A stretch of 25,545 nucleotides of DNA from Coprococcus_A sp051877705 (GTDB taxonomy: Bacteria; Bacillota; Clostridia; Lachnospirales; Lachnospiraceae), in contig JBJEJD010000011.1 of the NCBI GenBank assembly GCA_051877705.1, positions 1 through 25,545 on the forward strand, read 5' to 3'. The notes under the pieces were generated by a model. The model searched no databases, was not told the origin of the DNA, and saw only the letters and a list, made by a program, of their open reading frames with translations. Shown in pieces: positions 6,888 through 15,440 of this stretch (within the stretch, counting starts at the first letter, position 1; each line of letters opens with the position of its first letter). The translations under genes and the position numbers were made by a program.

Positions 6888-7784
6888 ATGAATACAAAAG
6901 CAATGCGCAGCAATCTGATGCTTATATTGACCGCTTTTATCTGGGGCGTAGCCTTCGTTGCCCAAAGTGTCGGCATGGACTATGTGGGACCTTTCACTTT
7001 CAATTCTGTCCGAAACTTTGTCGGAGCGCTGGTACTCCTTCCCTGTATCAAACTGCTGGACAGGATCAACCCTCCAGCTGCTCCTTCCGAAAACGGAAAG
7101 ATTGATCACGGCGGCCCGACACTGATCATCGGCGGCATCCTCTGCGGTATCTGTCTGGCTGTGGCCAGCTCTTTCCAACAGATCGGTATTGCTTATACTA
7201 CCGTCGGCAAGGCAGGCTTTATCACAGCCATGTATATTGTCATTGTTCCAATCCTCGGACTGTTCATAAAAAAGAAAGTACGCATTATCGCATGGATCAG
7301 CGTTGCTATCTCCGTTGTCGGTCTGTATCTGCTCTGTATGACAGAGAATCTGTCATTAAGCAAAGGCGATTTTCTTGTACTCATCTGTGCCTTTTGCTTT
7401 GCGCTGCATATCATGGTTATTGACTATTTTTCACCAAAAGTAGATGGCGTCCGCATGTCCTGCATCCAGTTTTTAACCTGCGGTATTATCTGCGCATTTC
7501 CGGCTCTGCTGACAGAATCGCCAGATATACACAGTATCCTGGCTGCCTGGCTTCCAATACTCTATGCAGGCGCCCTCTCCAGCGCCGTAGGCTATACATT
7601 GCAGATCGTAGCGCAAAAAAATACAGATCCCGTCATTGCCTCTCTGCTGATGAGTCTGGAATCTGCATTTTCACTGCTGGCCGGATGGGTTATTCTGAAT
7701 CAGCGTCTTTCTCCAAGAGAGCTATGCGGCTGTGCACTCATGTTCGCAGCCATTATTCTGTCCCAACTCCCGGAGAAAAAATAA
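6888..7784 (+). CDS. EamA/DMT-family transporter
   Basis: A 298-residue inner-membrane carrier of the drug/metabolite transporter superfamily with two EamA repeats of about five helices each. The first repeat contains LMLILTAFIWGVAFVAQSVG and FNSVRNFVGALVLLPCIKLL; the second contains LLMSLESAFSLLAGWVILNQ, the family's characteristic final-helix region. A short charged loop (about residues 65-80) separates early helices. The start is the ATG at 6888 with AGAGGAG 9 nt before it; a longer reading from 6822 has no ribosome site. It is divergent from aspartokinase and convergent with ygjP-like gene 10 bp away. Members move amino acids or metabolites; the substrate is not deducible. Confidence 0.88.
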   Translation: MNTKAMRSNLMLILTAFIWGVAFVAQSVGMDYVGPFTFNSVRNFVGALVLLPCIKLLDRINPPAAPSENGKIDHGGPTLIIGGILCGICLAVASSFQQIGIAYTTVGKAGFITAMYIVIVPILGLFIKKKVRIIAWISVAISVVGLYLLCMTENLSLSKGDFLVLICAFCFALHIMVIDYFSPKVDGVRMSCIQFLTCGIICAFPALLTESPDIHSILAAWLPILYAGALSSAVGYTLQIVAQKNTDPVIASLLMSLESAFSLLAGWVILNQRLSPRELCGCALMFAAIILSQLPEKK

Positions 7785-7794
7785 GAGACTGACG

Positions 7795-8388
7795 CTAGCT
7801 ATAACGACTGCCATTTTCCTTCAGCCACTGTTTCCGTACTGCATAGTCGGGGATATACTCCCCGACTATCTGCCAGAAACGCGGAGAATGATTCATTTCT
7901 CTCCGGTGAGCCAATTCATGAACAACCACATAATCCATGATCTCCTCCGGCATCATCAGAAGCCGCCAGCTGAAGTTCAGATTCCCCTTGCTGCTGCAGC
8001 TTCCCCATCTTGTTTTCTGATCCCGTATGGTAACCCTTCCATGACTGATTCCCATTTTTCCTGACCATTCTTCAATCTTTCTGCGAAAGCACTCCACTCC
8101 CTCTGTCCGAAGCCATTCATCTGTCATATAATCCGGAATCCGTACAGGCTCTTTTTTATCTTTATCCACCAGAACAGCCCGGCATTTTTCAGTTATCCAC
8201 TTTTCCTTTGTTCTTATGAACCGCCAGATATCCTGCTGTTTCATCCTCTGCGGTGCCCGGATGATCATCTCAGGCTTGCCTTCTGATCCACGCCGTATCT
8301 CCACGGCAAGTGTCCGTCTGGCCGAGCGGACCAGCCTGCAGGGAATTTCCTGTTCTTCTAAAATAATGCAATCTGCATGAATTTCCAC
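7795..8388 (-). CDS. YgjP-like (DUF45, WLM-type) zinc metallopeptidase
   Basis: A 197-residue protein of the M48-related YgjP family. The zinc site HELAH (157-161) with H167 in NHSPRFW is intact, preceded by TRWGSCSSKGNLNFSW (126-141), the family signature. The N-terminal half is a basic beta domain (SARRTLAVEIRRGSEGK). The start is GTG at 8388, preceded by AAGGAGGAG with 8-nt spacing. It is the last gene of a leftward cluster after exonuclease III (56 bp) and DUF1292. Family members are annotated as metal-dependent hydrolases, and one has been described as a UTP pyrophosphatase; the physiological substrate is uncertain. Confidence 0.88.
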   Translation of the reverse strand: MEIHADCIILEEQEIPCRLVRSARRTLAVEIRRGSEGKPEMIIRAPQRMKQQDIWRFIRTKEKWITEKCRAVLVDKDKKEPVRIPDYMTDEWLRTEGVECFRRKIEEWSGKMGISHGRVTIRDQKTRWGSCSSKGNLNFSWRLLMMPEEIMDYVVVHELAHRREMNHSPRFWQIVGEYIPDYAVRKQWLKENGSRYS

Positions 8389-8444
8389 CGGCGACTCCTC
8401 CTTTTGATCGGACCATTCAAATAAAGCAATAGAATAATCAGATT

Positions 8445-9197
8445 CTAATCCTTCAGTATCAATCCAATCGGGCAGTGATCACTTCCCATGATCTCCGGAT
8501 AGATCACGCTGTCTTCTATGGCATCCGCATAATCCTTCGATACGACAAAATAATCAATACGCCACCCGATATTCCGTTCTCTTGCCCGCATCCTGTAAGA
8601 CCACCATGTATACTGATCCGTCAAATCCGGATACAAATAGCGGAAACTGTCCACGAATCCCGCTTCCAGCAGTTCACCAAACTTCCCTCTTTCCTCATCG
8701 GTAAAACCCGCATTGCCCACATTGGTTTTAGGATTCTTCAGGTCTATTTCCTCATGAGCGACATTCAGGTCTCCGCACATGATAACAGGCTTTGCTTTCG
8801 CCAGCTCCTGCATATAGGCCCGAAGCTTATCTTCATAAATCATGCGGTATCCCAGCCTGTCCAACGTCCGCTGGACATTCGGCGAGTAACAGGTCATCAG
8901 ATAAAACTCCGGAAATTCCAGGGTAATCACCCTTCCTTCATCATTGTATTCCCCGTTAATGCCGTACACTACGCTTAAAGGTGCTTCCTTTGAAAAAACC
9001 GTCGTTCCTGAATACCCCTTTTTGTCTGCACAGTTCCAGAACTGATGGTACCCCGGAATTTCCACTGTCATCTGTTCCTGCTGCATTTTATTCTCCTGAA
9101 TGCAGAAGATGTCTGCATTCTCTTTCTCAAAAAAATCCATAAATCCTTTGTTCAGACAAGCTCTGAACCCATTTACATTCCATGAGATCAATTTCAT
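8445..9197 (-). CDS. Exodeoxyribonuclease III (AP endonuclease, EEP family)
   Basis: It cleaves DNA at abasic sites and degrades 3' ends in base-excision repair. The 250 residues contain the full set of exonuclease III motifs in order: ISWNVNGFRA at the N-terminus, IQENKM (metal Glu), GDLNVAHEEIDL, GFTDEER, then IGWRIDYFVVS and the C-terminal SDHCPIGL with the catalytic Asp-His. The length equals that of ExoA/XthA-type enzymes. The start is ATG at 9197 with GGGAGGG 8 nt upstream. It lies 22 bp after the DUF1292 gene and probably shares its promoter at 9501-9529. Confidence 0.95.
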   Translation of the reverse strand: MKLISWNVNGFRACLNKGFMDFFEKENADIFCIQENKMQQEQMTVEIPGYHQFWNCADKKGYSGTTVFSKEAPLSVVYGINGEYNDEGRVITLEFPEFYLMTCYSPNVQRTLDRLGYRMIYEDKLRAYMQELAKAKPVIMCGDLNVAHEEIDLKNPKTNVGNAGFTDEERGKFGELLEAGFVDSFRYLYPDLTDQYTWWSYRMRARERNIGWRIDYFVVSKDYADAIEDSVIYPEIMGSDHCPIGLILKD

Positions 9198-9219
9198 TTG
9201 TTTATCCCTCCCTGTCTCA

Positions 9220-9471
9220 CTAAGCCTCGTACCCGAAGCTTATTCTGAATATCTCATCAAGTGCCGCAAGCAGGACCCCATCTTCTACTTCAGAATAATA
9301 TCCTTCCCCGACGGCAGCGCCCCATTCATTCGTACCGTTATGGTATCTTACGATCTTAATATCCGCCATGTAGCCATCCTCATCCATAAGTGCATATACA
9401 TGATACTCTTTCCCTTCGTAATCTATAACGTCCATAAATACCCAATCTTCATCAAAAACGACCTCAGCCAT
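9220..9471 (-). CDS. DUF1292-family small acidic protein
   Basis: An 83-residue acidic protein with the DUF1292 (YrzB-like) pattern: FMDVIDYEGKEYHVYALMDED, a middle strand region, then a C-terminal helix DGVLLAALDEIFRISF. Of two neighbouring ATGs the one at 9471 has AGGAGG at 7-nt spacing, while the one at 9477 would lie only one base behind it. It heads a leftward cluster with exonuclease III and the YgjP-like peptidase. A paralogue lies at 19183-19485. The family has no established function; members often sit near RNA or DNA metabolism genes. Confidence 0.8.
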   Translation of the reverse strand: MAEVVFDEDWVFMDVIDYEGKEYHVYALMDEDGYMADIKIVRYHNGTNEWGAAVGEGYYSEVEDGVLLAALDEIFRISFGYEA

Positions 9472-9500
9472 ACTCATACCTCCTGCAAACAGATATCATC

Positions 9501-9529
9501 ATTTTAATACATGTCGTCGTTTTATTCAA
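9501..9529 (-). promoter_or_regulatory. Promoter of the DUF1292-exonuclease III-ygjP cluster
   Basis: On the minus strand TTGAAT (9524-9529) and TAAAAT (9501-9506) are 17 bp apart. It lies downstream of the 9561-9587 terminator, so the cluster is insulated from the genes to its right. Confidence 0.65.
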
Positions 9530-9560
9530 TCCACTTATCATTTTACCTTTTTCATAACAG

Positions 9561-9587
9561 AAAAAGGACCGACTTTCAGATCGATCC
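9561..9587 (-). terminator. Rho-independent terminator (leftward)
   Basis: On the minus strand GGATCGAT (9580-9587) pairs with GTCGGTCC (9566-9573) through eight pairs, two of them G-U, around a 6-nt loop. Five T follow (9561-9565). It ends the transcript that crosses the GC-rich structured segment downstream of the FAD oxidase gene. Confidence 0.7.
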
Positions 9588-9715
9588 TCAGATGACCGGC
9601 GCCACCCGGCAAGGCCGCCGGATTTCTGCCATTATATATGCAATTGCCTGTTTTCCGGGAGGCCGCAACCCTGTGCCCGGCCTCCCGAACTTATGTGGTA
9701 AAAAGTAAGCGCGTA
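9561..9715 (-). ncRNA. Candidate small structured RNA or structured 3' UTR
   Basis: No ORF is credible between 9588 and 9745. The segment is markedly GC-rich compared with its AT-rich flanks and folds strongly: CGGGAGGCCG pairs with CGGCCTCCCG (9656-9665 and 9678-9687), and CCGGC/GCCGG or CCGGCG/CGCCGG pairings lie at about 9596-9621. It ends in the terminator at 9561. A perfect TATAAT on the minus strand (9717-9722), with a weak -35-like TTCATG 17 bp upstream, lies just past the FAD oxidase stop and could start a transcript of about 150 nt. I do not recognise a known family: the SRP, 6S and tmRNA signatures are absent. It could equally be the 3' end of the oxidase mRNA. Confidence 0.4.
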
Positions 9716-9745
9716 AATTATAGGTTAACAACGTTTTTCCATGAA

Positions 9746-11137
9746 TTATAAATCAATGATAACACCCGGATTCAGGATATTATTCGGATCAAAGGCTTTC
9801 TTGATGCTCTTCATGATCTCGATAACATGCGGTGTATACTGAATATCCATGTATGGCTTCCTTGTCTTGCCTGTACCATGCTCAGCGGTAATCGTTCCGC
9901 CATATTTAATGGCTGCTTTATAAATATCACGGCGCATATCATCTGCCCATTCAGGCACCTTTCCATCAACCATAAGAATAAAATTATGGAAATTACCATC
10001 TGCTACATGACCGAAACGAGGCGTTGTTGTCCCATATTTTTCTGCAATAGCATCAAATTCACGCATGAGATCACCGATATTGGCCACCGGCACTGCGGTA
10101 TCCAGAGAATCCACAAACACAGGTTTGTAAACCTCATAAATAGCAGAACGGATGTCCAGCAGATTTCTCTGCTGCTTGCTGTCCTCGGCAATGACTGAAT
10201 TCAGAGCGCCGTTGGCCTCACAGATTTCCGCAATGGTTCCGGCAGTCTCATACAGACCATCTTCCGTTGCTTCTTCCACAAGATACAGCAGATCCACCGT
10301 ACCCTCATCATTCATCGGCCAGGTTCTTTCGATATGCTCTGCCGTTCCAAGGGATATAGCACGATCCATATACTCAACCGCCAGAGGGATAATACCGGAT
10401 TTCTGCACCTCGCCCACAGACTTCACCGCATCCTCTGTTGTCTTAAAGGAGCAGACAAGAGCCCCCGTATACTCCAGACGCGGATATAGCTTCAATGTAG
10501 CTTCCAGCACAACAGCCAGTGTTCCTTCTGAACCGATGAGCAGATGCATCAGATCGTAGCCCATATTGTTTTTCATGAGCTTGCCCCCAAGCTGTACGAT
10601 CTCCCCATTTGGCAGACAGACTTTCATGCCTTTAATATAGTTTCGCATAATACCATGCTTAACGGCACGGACACCGCCTGCATTCTCAATACACATACCG
10701 CCCACATGGGCCCCCTCATCTCCCGGATGACAAGGGAAATATAAGGAGTGTACATTTTCACTCAGATACTCATTGAGACTGGCCAGCGTAACACCTGTCT
10801 GGCAGGTGATCATCATATTGATCTCATCGACCTCAATAATCTTTCTGAAGCTTTCCATCGTCATGATCACGGACGGCTGTGTCGGAATTGCTGCTCCGCA
10901 GGCACCTGTGCCGCCGCCTCTCGGAATGATCGGAACCTTTGTTTCATTGGCCCATTTTAATATCTCCGATACTTCCTCATAGGTTTTCGGACGTACGACC
11001 AGGCAATCCTCACAGGCCTGCGGACGTACATATTCTTCTGTTTCATCATATAAATAACGTCCAATATCTGCTTTTTCAAAAAATACATTTTCCTTACCGC
11101 AGATTGCCATTAATGAATCTATATATTTCTGTTCCAT
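9746..11137 (-). CDS. GlcD/D-lactate dehydrogenase-type FAD-linked oxidase
   Basis: A 463-residue flavoprotein that probably oxidises a 2-hydroxyacid to a 2-oxoacid. The N-terminal FAD-binding (PCMH) domain shows VVRPKTYEEVSEILKWANE, the PRGGGTGACGA pyrophosphate loop and HVGGMCIENAGG. The C-terminal oxidase domain carries RFGHVADGNFHNF and ITAEHGTGKTRK, the metal and substrate-binding motifs of GlcD, D-lactate and D-2-hydroxyglutarate dehydrogenases. The start is ATG at 11137 with AAAGGAG 8 nt before; a longer reading to 11221 overlaps the transporter gene. It has no GlcE/GlcF or Etf partner here, so its electron acceptor is open. It lies 25 bp after the MFS gene, in the nhaC-MFS-oxidase operon. 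Confidence 0.88.
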   Translation of the reverse strand: MEQKYIDSLMAICGKENVFFEKADIGRYLYDETEEYVRPQACEDCLVVRPKTYEEVSEILKWANETKVPIIPRGGGTGACGAAIPTQPSVIMTMESFRKIIEVDEINMMITCQTGVTLASLNEYLSENVHSLYFPCHPGDEGAHVGGMCIENAGGVRAVKHGIMRNYIKGMKVCLPNGEIVQLGGKLMKNNMGYDLMHLLIGSEGTLAVVLEATLKLYPRLEYTGALVCSFKTTEDAVKSVGEVQKSGIIPLAVEYMDRAISLGTAEHIERTWPMNDEGTVDLLYLVEEATEDGLYETAGTIAEICEANGALNSVIAEDSKQQRNLLDIRSAIYEVYKPVFVDSLDTAVPVANIGDLMREFDAIAEKYGTTTPRFGHVADGNFHNFILMVDGKVPEWADDMRRDIYKAAIKYGGTITAEHGTGKTRKPYMDIQYTPHVIEIMKSIKKAFDPNNILNPGVIIDL

Positions 11138-11162
11138 AACCTGAACTCCTTTCCGAATATTA

Positions 11163-12455
11163 TCAGACTGCTTCTTCAGCCAGATCTGCCGCATGTTTTT
11201 TCTTGTAAAGCTGCGTAACAATCGCGTTGATCACACCGATAACCATAACTACGGCTGCATAGATAAAGATATTTCTGTAGCCGTCATTGCCAAAATGATC
11301 CAGCCAGTAACCATAAAGAACGAAGATAAATAAATCCGGGCAATAACCGATTGCACATACAACACCTGATGTTGTTCCTGCATATTTGCGAGGGATCTTT
11401 AATTCAGACGGTACCGCGAACATGGAGCCACGGGCCATATAAGTCAGAATACCTGCTGCAAGGGTGAGAATGATCAGTACATTGGCATTGGTACCCGCAG
11501 GCATCAGCATGAAGGCCACAACCATGACAACGGCTGCTCCAAGAGATACACCCACAACAGTGGAAACGGACTTGATCTTATCACCCAGCCAGCCTCCGAC
11601 AGGCGCACCGATAAAACGTGTGCCGTACTGACGGAAAATGGAAAGGCCGCCCGTAAATACAATGGAAACACCAAGCACATTACTGAAATAAGGTGTATAG
11701 TAGGACAGTGTACAATACATCGTATAAGTTGCGAATACAGCAATACCGGACATCCATGTACGTGGATCTTTAATAATATTTACCCAGTCATGAACACCCA
11801 TTTTAGTATTAATAACCTCTGTATCGCCTGCTGCAGCTGCTTTGCCCGGATCCGGCACCAGAATAGCCAGAGCAATAACGGCAATAACACCAAGGACCGC
11901 ATAACCGATGATGGCCGCTTTCAGGCCGGCAACACCGTAATATTTATTGGAGAAATATGCAAACAGATACAGAGCAATAAAGTTAACAATAACATTTGTG
12001 ATACCACAGAACGCCTCTGTAAAACCGAAGATCGTTCCCTGCTGATTCTCGCTGCCAACAAGACGTGTGAGCTTTGTATGGGCCGGAAAATACAGGAACA
12101 GACCGGCAATAGCAAAACCACCCCATATAACAAGTGAGAAGGTATAATTCATATTCAGCGCAAAAACGACATTCAGCGCACAGATTGCCAGCATGGACAC
12201 AATATAAATCTTCTTTGTATTAAATTTATCACTGAGTGCACCGCCGATCGGAGCAAGAAGATTACCAATACCAAAGATCGTAATCAGATAACCCAGCTGC
12301 TGATTGGTACACTGCAGTGCCTCAACAAGTGAATCATAGAAAACATACTGAATAAACGGTGTGGCATAGACAACTGTATATCCCAGACCAAGAAACAGAA
12401 TGATCACAAGCTGTTTTACACTAAGTGCTGTTTTTTCATTTGAATTCGTACTCAT
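11163..12455 (-). CDS. Major facilitator superfamily transporter
   Basis: A 430-residue, 12-helix MFS carrier. Visible signatures are the loop 2-3 motif GGALSDKFNTKK (about residues 75-87), a matching GGWLGDKIKS after helix 8, and a central cytoplasmic loop (PDPGKAAAAGDTEVINTKMG). It starts at ATG 12455 with GAGGGGG 6 nt before. It lies 22 bp after nhaC and 25 bp before the FAD oxidase, so the three are one leftward operon. By context it probably imports the organic acid that the oxidase consumes, or exchanges it for a product; the sequence itself does not reveal the substrate. Confidence 0.88.
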   Translation of the reverse strand: MSTNSNEKTALSVKQLVIILFLGLGYTVVYATPFIQYVFYDSLVEALQCTNQQLGYLITIFGIGNLLAPIGGALSDKFNTKKIYIVSMLAICALNVVFALNMNYTFSLVIWGGFAIAGLFLYFPAHTKLTRLVGSENQQGTIFGFTEAFCGITNVIVNFIALYLFAYFSNKYYGVAGLKAAIIGYAVLGVIAVIALAILVPDPGKAAAAGDTEVINTKMGVHDWVNIIKDPRTWMSGIAVFATYTMYCTLSYYTPYFSNVLGVSIVFTGGLSIFRQYGTRFIGAPVGGWLGDKIKSVSTVVGVSLGAAVVMVVAFMLMPAGTNANVLIILTLAAGILTYMARGSMFAVPSELKIPRKYAGTTSGVVCAIGYCPDLFIFVLYGYWLDHFGNDGYRNIFIYAAVVMVIGVINAIVTQLYKKKHAADLAEEAV

Positions 12456-12477
12456 AATAAGCCCCCTCTTTGATTAT

Positions 12478-13887
12478 TTATTCATTTGTCTTTTTCTCAG
12501 CATCCACACGAAGGATCCCAATCCCCAATAATGCCAGTATCACGGACAAAATCGGATTCACATAATTCAGCACGGCATATTTCCAGTATTCTCCCGCACC
12601 GATCCCCAGCGTAGCCAGTACAAACATACTGGTGGTAGACCACGGCACAAAATACTGAGTTAATGTTCCGCCTTCCTCCAGAAGCCTTGACAGCATTTCT
12701 TTTCTCAATCCACGTTTTTCAAAGGTCTCCCGGTAAAGATTGCCATTTACAATAATTGAAAGATATACCTCCCCCATGGTCAGCGTTCCTATCGTTGTAC
12801 TCGCTATAACAACCGGCACCAGTGCGGCATCTCTTTTAACCTTTCCTATAATAATGGCAACTATTTTTCTCAGATATCCCACATGCTCCATGACACCTCC
12901 AAAGGAAATTGCAATGCAGGAAAGAGAAAAGGTGTACATCATACTCTGAATACCACCCCTGCACAGAAGAGAATCAACAATATCCACTCCTGTTGCATTT
13001 GCATATCCATAATTGAGCCCTGCCACAACATCTGCCAGTGGTTCCCCCTGAACCGTAACTGCCAGGATCACAGCCAGCAGACTTCCAATAGCCATCCCCG
13101 GAATAGCCGGGAATCTGATAGCATTAAGAACCAGAAGAACGATGACCGGTATCAGTAATATAGGTGTGATTGTAAAATGTTCCTCTATCGTACGCGTAAA
13201 AATCCCGATCGTCTCCGGATTCATCTCTCCATTCTGGTAGGACATACCAAGAACAGTAAAAACCACAAACGTTATAATATATGCCGGTATCGTTGTATGA
13301 CACATGGCACTGATATGTTTGTGTAGTGTTGTTCCTGCAGCAGCAGGTGCCAGATTGGTCGTATCCGATATCGGCGACATTTTATCACCGAACGCGGCAC
13401 CGGATATGACCATACCGGCCGTCACCGCCGGAGGAATCCCCATTCCGCTGCCAATCCCCATCATGGCCAGTCCCATGGTACCGATGGTTCCCCAGGAAGT
13501 TCCTATGGACATGGAAGTTATACTGCAAAGCAGCAGTCCTACCGGCAGGAATACAGCCGGCTTAATATACTGAAGTCCATAATAGATCAGAGCCGGTACG
13601 GTTCCTGAGAAGATCCATGAAGCAATAATAATACCTATGAATATAAAGATAATCATCGCCGACATGGCCTGCCCCAGCGCTCTCTTCATAAACCCGACCA
13701 GATCATCAAAGGAATATCCCAGTGTGCCTGATACAAGACATACAAAAATTAAAGCCAGAAGTAAAATAATGTGAATATCATATTGTAATATGACAACGCC
13801 AGCCAGAATAATGGCAATGGCCACACCAAAAACGATCAATGACAACAAAGTTCCCGGTTCCCGTTTCTGCTTCTCTGATTCGGACAT
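12478..13887 (-). CDS. NhaC-family Na+/H+ (or organic acid) antiporter
   Basis: A 469-residue multi-helix membrane protein with the NhaC-family core GTSWGTIGTMGLAMMGIG (131-148) and the half-helix motif SGAAFGDKMSPISDTTNLAP (162-181), both part of the ion pathway. A second repeat contains TIGTLTMGEVYLSIIVNGNL. The family includes Na+/H+ antiporters and MleN, a malate/lactate antiporter, so in this setting it may move an organic acid or its product with sodium rather than only control pH. Start ATG 13887, with AAAGGAAGTGG upstream. It is first in the nhaC-MFS-oxidase operon, with an IclR-type operator at 13927-13937 just ahead. Confidence 0.9.
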   Translation of the reverse strand: MSESEKQKREPGTLLSLIVFGVAIAIILAGVVILQYDIHIILLLALIFVCLVSGTLGYSFDDLVGFMKRALGQAMSAMIIFIFIGIIIASWIFSGTVPALIYYGLQYIKPAVFLPVGLLLCSITSMSIGTSWGTIGTMGLAMMGIGSGMGIPPAVTAGMVISGAAFGDKMSPISDTTNLAPAAAGTTLHKHISAMCHTTIPAYIITFVVFTVLGMSYQNGEMNPETIGIFTRTIEEHFTITPILLIPVIVLLVLNAIRFPAIPGMAIGSLLAVILAVTVQGEPLADVVAGLNYGYANATGVDIVDSLLCRGGIQSMMYTFSLSCIAISFGGVMEHVGYLRKIVAIIIGKVKRDAALVPVVIASTTIGTLTMGEVYLSIIVNGNLYRETFEKRGLRKEMLSRLLEEGGTLTQYFVPWSTTSMFVLATLGIGAGEYWKYAVLNYVNPILSVILALLGIGILRVDAEKKTNE

Positions 13888-13922
13888 AAAACCACTTCCT
13901 TTGTATCTTTTTTGTTCTGTTG

Positions 13923-13951
13923 TTTAGAACCATGTTCCTATTTCTGAGCAA
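13923..13951 (-). promoter_or_regulatory. IclR-type operator and promoter of the nhaC operon
   Basis: The palindrome GAAC-CAT-GTTC (13927-13937) matches two further sites at 15294-15304 and 16378-16388. On the minus strand TTGCTC (13946-13951) and TCTAAA (13923-13928) are 17 bp apart, so the palindrome overlaps the spacer and -10. The promoter elements are weaker than at the other two sites. Confidence 0.55.
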
Positions 13952-13976
13952 AAGAAAAAGATAATCCCTTTATCTT

Positions 13977-15266
13977 CTAGTGAAGCAGGCCTGCTTCCAA
14001 TGCCTGCTGTCTCAGTTCATCCCTATAATCCGGATGGGCAATGGAAATCATAGCCTCCACCCTCTCTTCAACCGGACGATTGAACAAATTGGCAATTCCC
14101 TGCTCAGTTACAATATACATGACATCGGTTCGCGGGACAGTCACAATCTCCCCGGGCGGCAAATTCAGAACAATTGTTGACTTATAACTGCCATCCTTCA
14201 TCTTCCTGCGGGATGGCATACATAAAAAGCTTTTACCTCCCGGAGACATATTCCCTGAACGAATACAGTCAAGCTGGCCTCCTGTCCCTGAATACTGTCT
14301 GTGACCGATGGTCTCCGAACATACCTGGCCCGTAAGATCCACCATCATACAACCGTTAATGGCAATAAAATTCGGAATATTTCCCGCAACAGACGGACTG
14401 ATAATCTCATCCACAGGTCCCAGCTTCGGAATACCCGTAAGTGCAAAATCATAGGTCTCCTGGTTACCCAGAATAAAAGCAGCTGTCACTCTGTCTTCGT
14501 CTACGACCCCCTGTTTCGTCAGATACATCAACGATTCCGTAAGCATCTCCGTCTGAACACCCATATGCTTCTTGTCAATCAGGCCGTAAGCCACGGCATT
14601 GGCCACACCGCCTACACCGATCTGAAGTGTGGCACCATCGGGAATCAGCGGCAGAATATATCCGGCAATGACCCGGTCCTGATCGCTGACCGGTGGCTGA
14701 ATATATTCATACAGCGGATGATCACAACGGCAAATGGCATCCACCTCACTGACATGAATCCTGTGCTTCCATCCGCTCACCCGGCGCTGATAGCTGTTCA
14801 CCTGAACGATAATCCTGTCAACAATATCCGCCACCTTACCGTTCCAGGCCACACCGGTACAGCCATAATACATATAACCATCTTCATCAGGCTCTGTCAC
14901 CTCACAGATCATGACATTCGCCTTATAGACCTCGCTGATCGCTCTGTAGGAGTCTGCAAACCTGACAATATTGGCCCGGATATTCCCCTTATCCATCCAG
15001 GCACGTTCAAATGATCCCAGAAAAAGTGTATCATAGGATACATGTCCCCGATACTTCCTGCTCTCGAAGCACTTATACTGCGTCAGTGAAAAATCTCCCA
15101 CCAGCTGCACATTCTCCAGCTCCTCATACCGGTCCGTCACCGCATCAACCACCTGCGGAGCCCCTGAAGTCAAAGCACCGACCCAGACAACATCCCCCGA
15201 TCTGATCAGTCTGGCTGCAGCCTCTGCAGTCATCAGCTTTTCTTCAAATATCCCCTTCCAGTCCAT
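13977..15266 (-). CDS. Acetyl-CoA hydrolase/4-hydroxybutyrate CoA-transferase family enzyme
   Basis: A 429-residue class I CoA-transferase that moves CoA between an acyl-CoA and a free acid such as acetate. The N-terminal domain contains VWVGALTSGAPQVVDAV; the C-terminal domain has LQIGVGGVANAVAYGL (214-229), the likely catalytic E240 in GVQTEML, and the family signature GQVCSETIGHRQYSGTGGQ with SPGGKSFLCMPS. The length fits Cat2/AbfT/butyryl-CoA:acetate transferases. Start ATG 15266 with GGGGAGG. It is monocistronic, with its own promoter and operator. Context suggests that it takes the acyl-CoA made by the oxidoreductase at 16425-19001, saving the thioester energy; substrate specificity cannot be read. 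Confidence 0.9.
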   Translation of the reverse strand: MDWKGIFEEKLMTAEAAARLIRSGDVVWVGALTSGAPQVVDAVTDRYEELENVQLVGDFSLTQYKCFESRKYRGHVSYDTLFLGSFERAWMDKGNIRANIVRFADSYRAISEVYKANVMICEVTEPDEDGYMYYGCTGVAWNGKVADIVDRIIVQVNSYQRRVSGWKHRIHVSEVDAICRCDHPLYEYIQPPVSDQDRVIAGYILPLIPDGATLQIGVGGVANAVAYGLIDKKHMGVQTEMLTESLMYLTKQGVVDEDRVTAAFILGNQETYDFALTGIPKLGPVDEIISPSVAGNIPNFIAINGCMMVDLTGQVCSETIGHRQYSGTGGQLDCIRSGNMSPGGKSFLCMPSRRKMKDGSYKSTIVLNLPPGEIVTVPRTDVMYIVTEQGIANLFNRPVEERVEAMISIAHPDYRDELRQQALEAGLLH

Positions 15267-15293
15267 TACATTCCTCCCCTTATTCTATTTTTG

Positions 15294-15344
15294 GAACGCT
15301 GTTCTATTTTTCTTTATGATAAACGATAGAACCTGCTCTGTCAA
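15294..15344 (-). promoter_or_regulatory. Promoter and IclR-type operator of the CoA-transferase gene
   Basis: On the minus strand TTGACA (15339-15344) and TATCAT (15316-15321) are 17 bp apart. The palindrome GAAC-GCT-GTTC (15294-15304) begins 11 bp after the -10, over or just past the transcription start, a position suited to repression. Confidence 0.7.
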
Positions 15345-15381
15345 GTCAAATTTTTGACAATTATCATAACCGCATTAACTG

Positions 15382-15417
15382 AAAAACGCAGGAAACCTGA
15401 TCGTCTCCTGCGTTTTT
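15382..15417 (-). terminator. Bidirectional terminator below iclR-type gene
   Basis: A 12-bp stem (AAAAACGCAGGA with TCCTGCGTTTTT, 15382-15393 and 15406-15417) has T runs on both strands. It ends the leftward regulator transcript 24 bp after the stop and separates it from the CoA-transferase promoter. Confidence 0.8.
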
Positions 15418-15440
15418 TATATTTTTTCTGCTATAAACTT

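Noticed and set aside
7795..8064. Rightward reading after the EamA gene
   Set aside because: It is the opposite strand of the YgjP-like gene, which has intact family motifs and a strong ribosome site.
9561..9715. SRP, 6S or tmRNA gene
   Set aside because: The diagnostic sequences (for example the SRP GGAAG/AGCA apical loop) are absent; kept only as an unclassified candidate RNA.
14301..15014. A 237-codon rightward reading
   Set aside because: It is antisense to the CoA-transferase and resembles no protein; the leftward frame has full family motifs.
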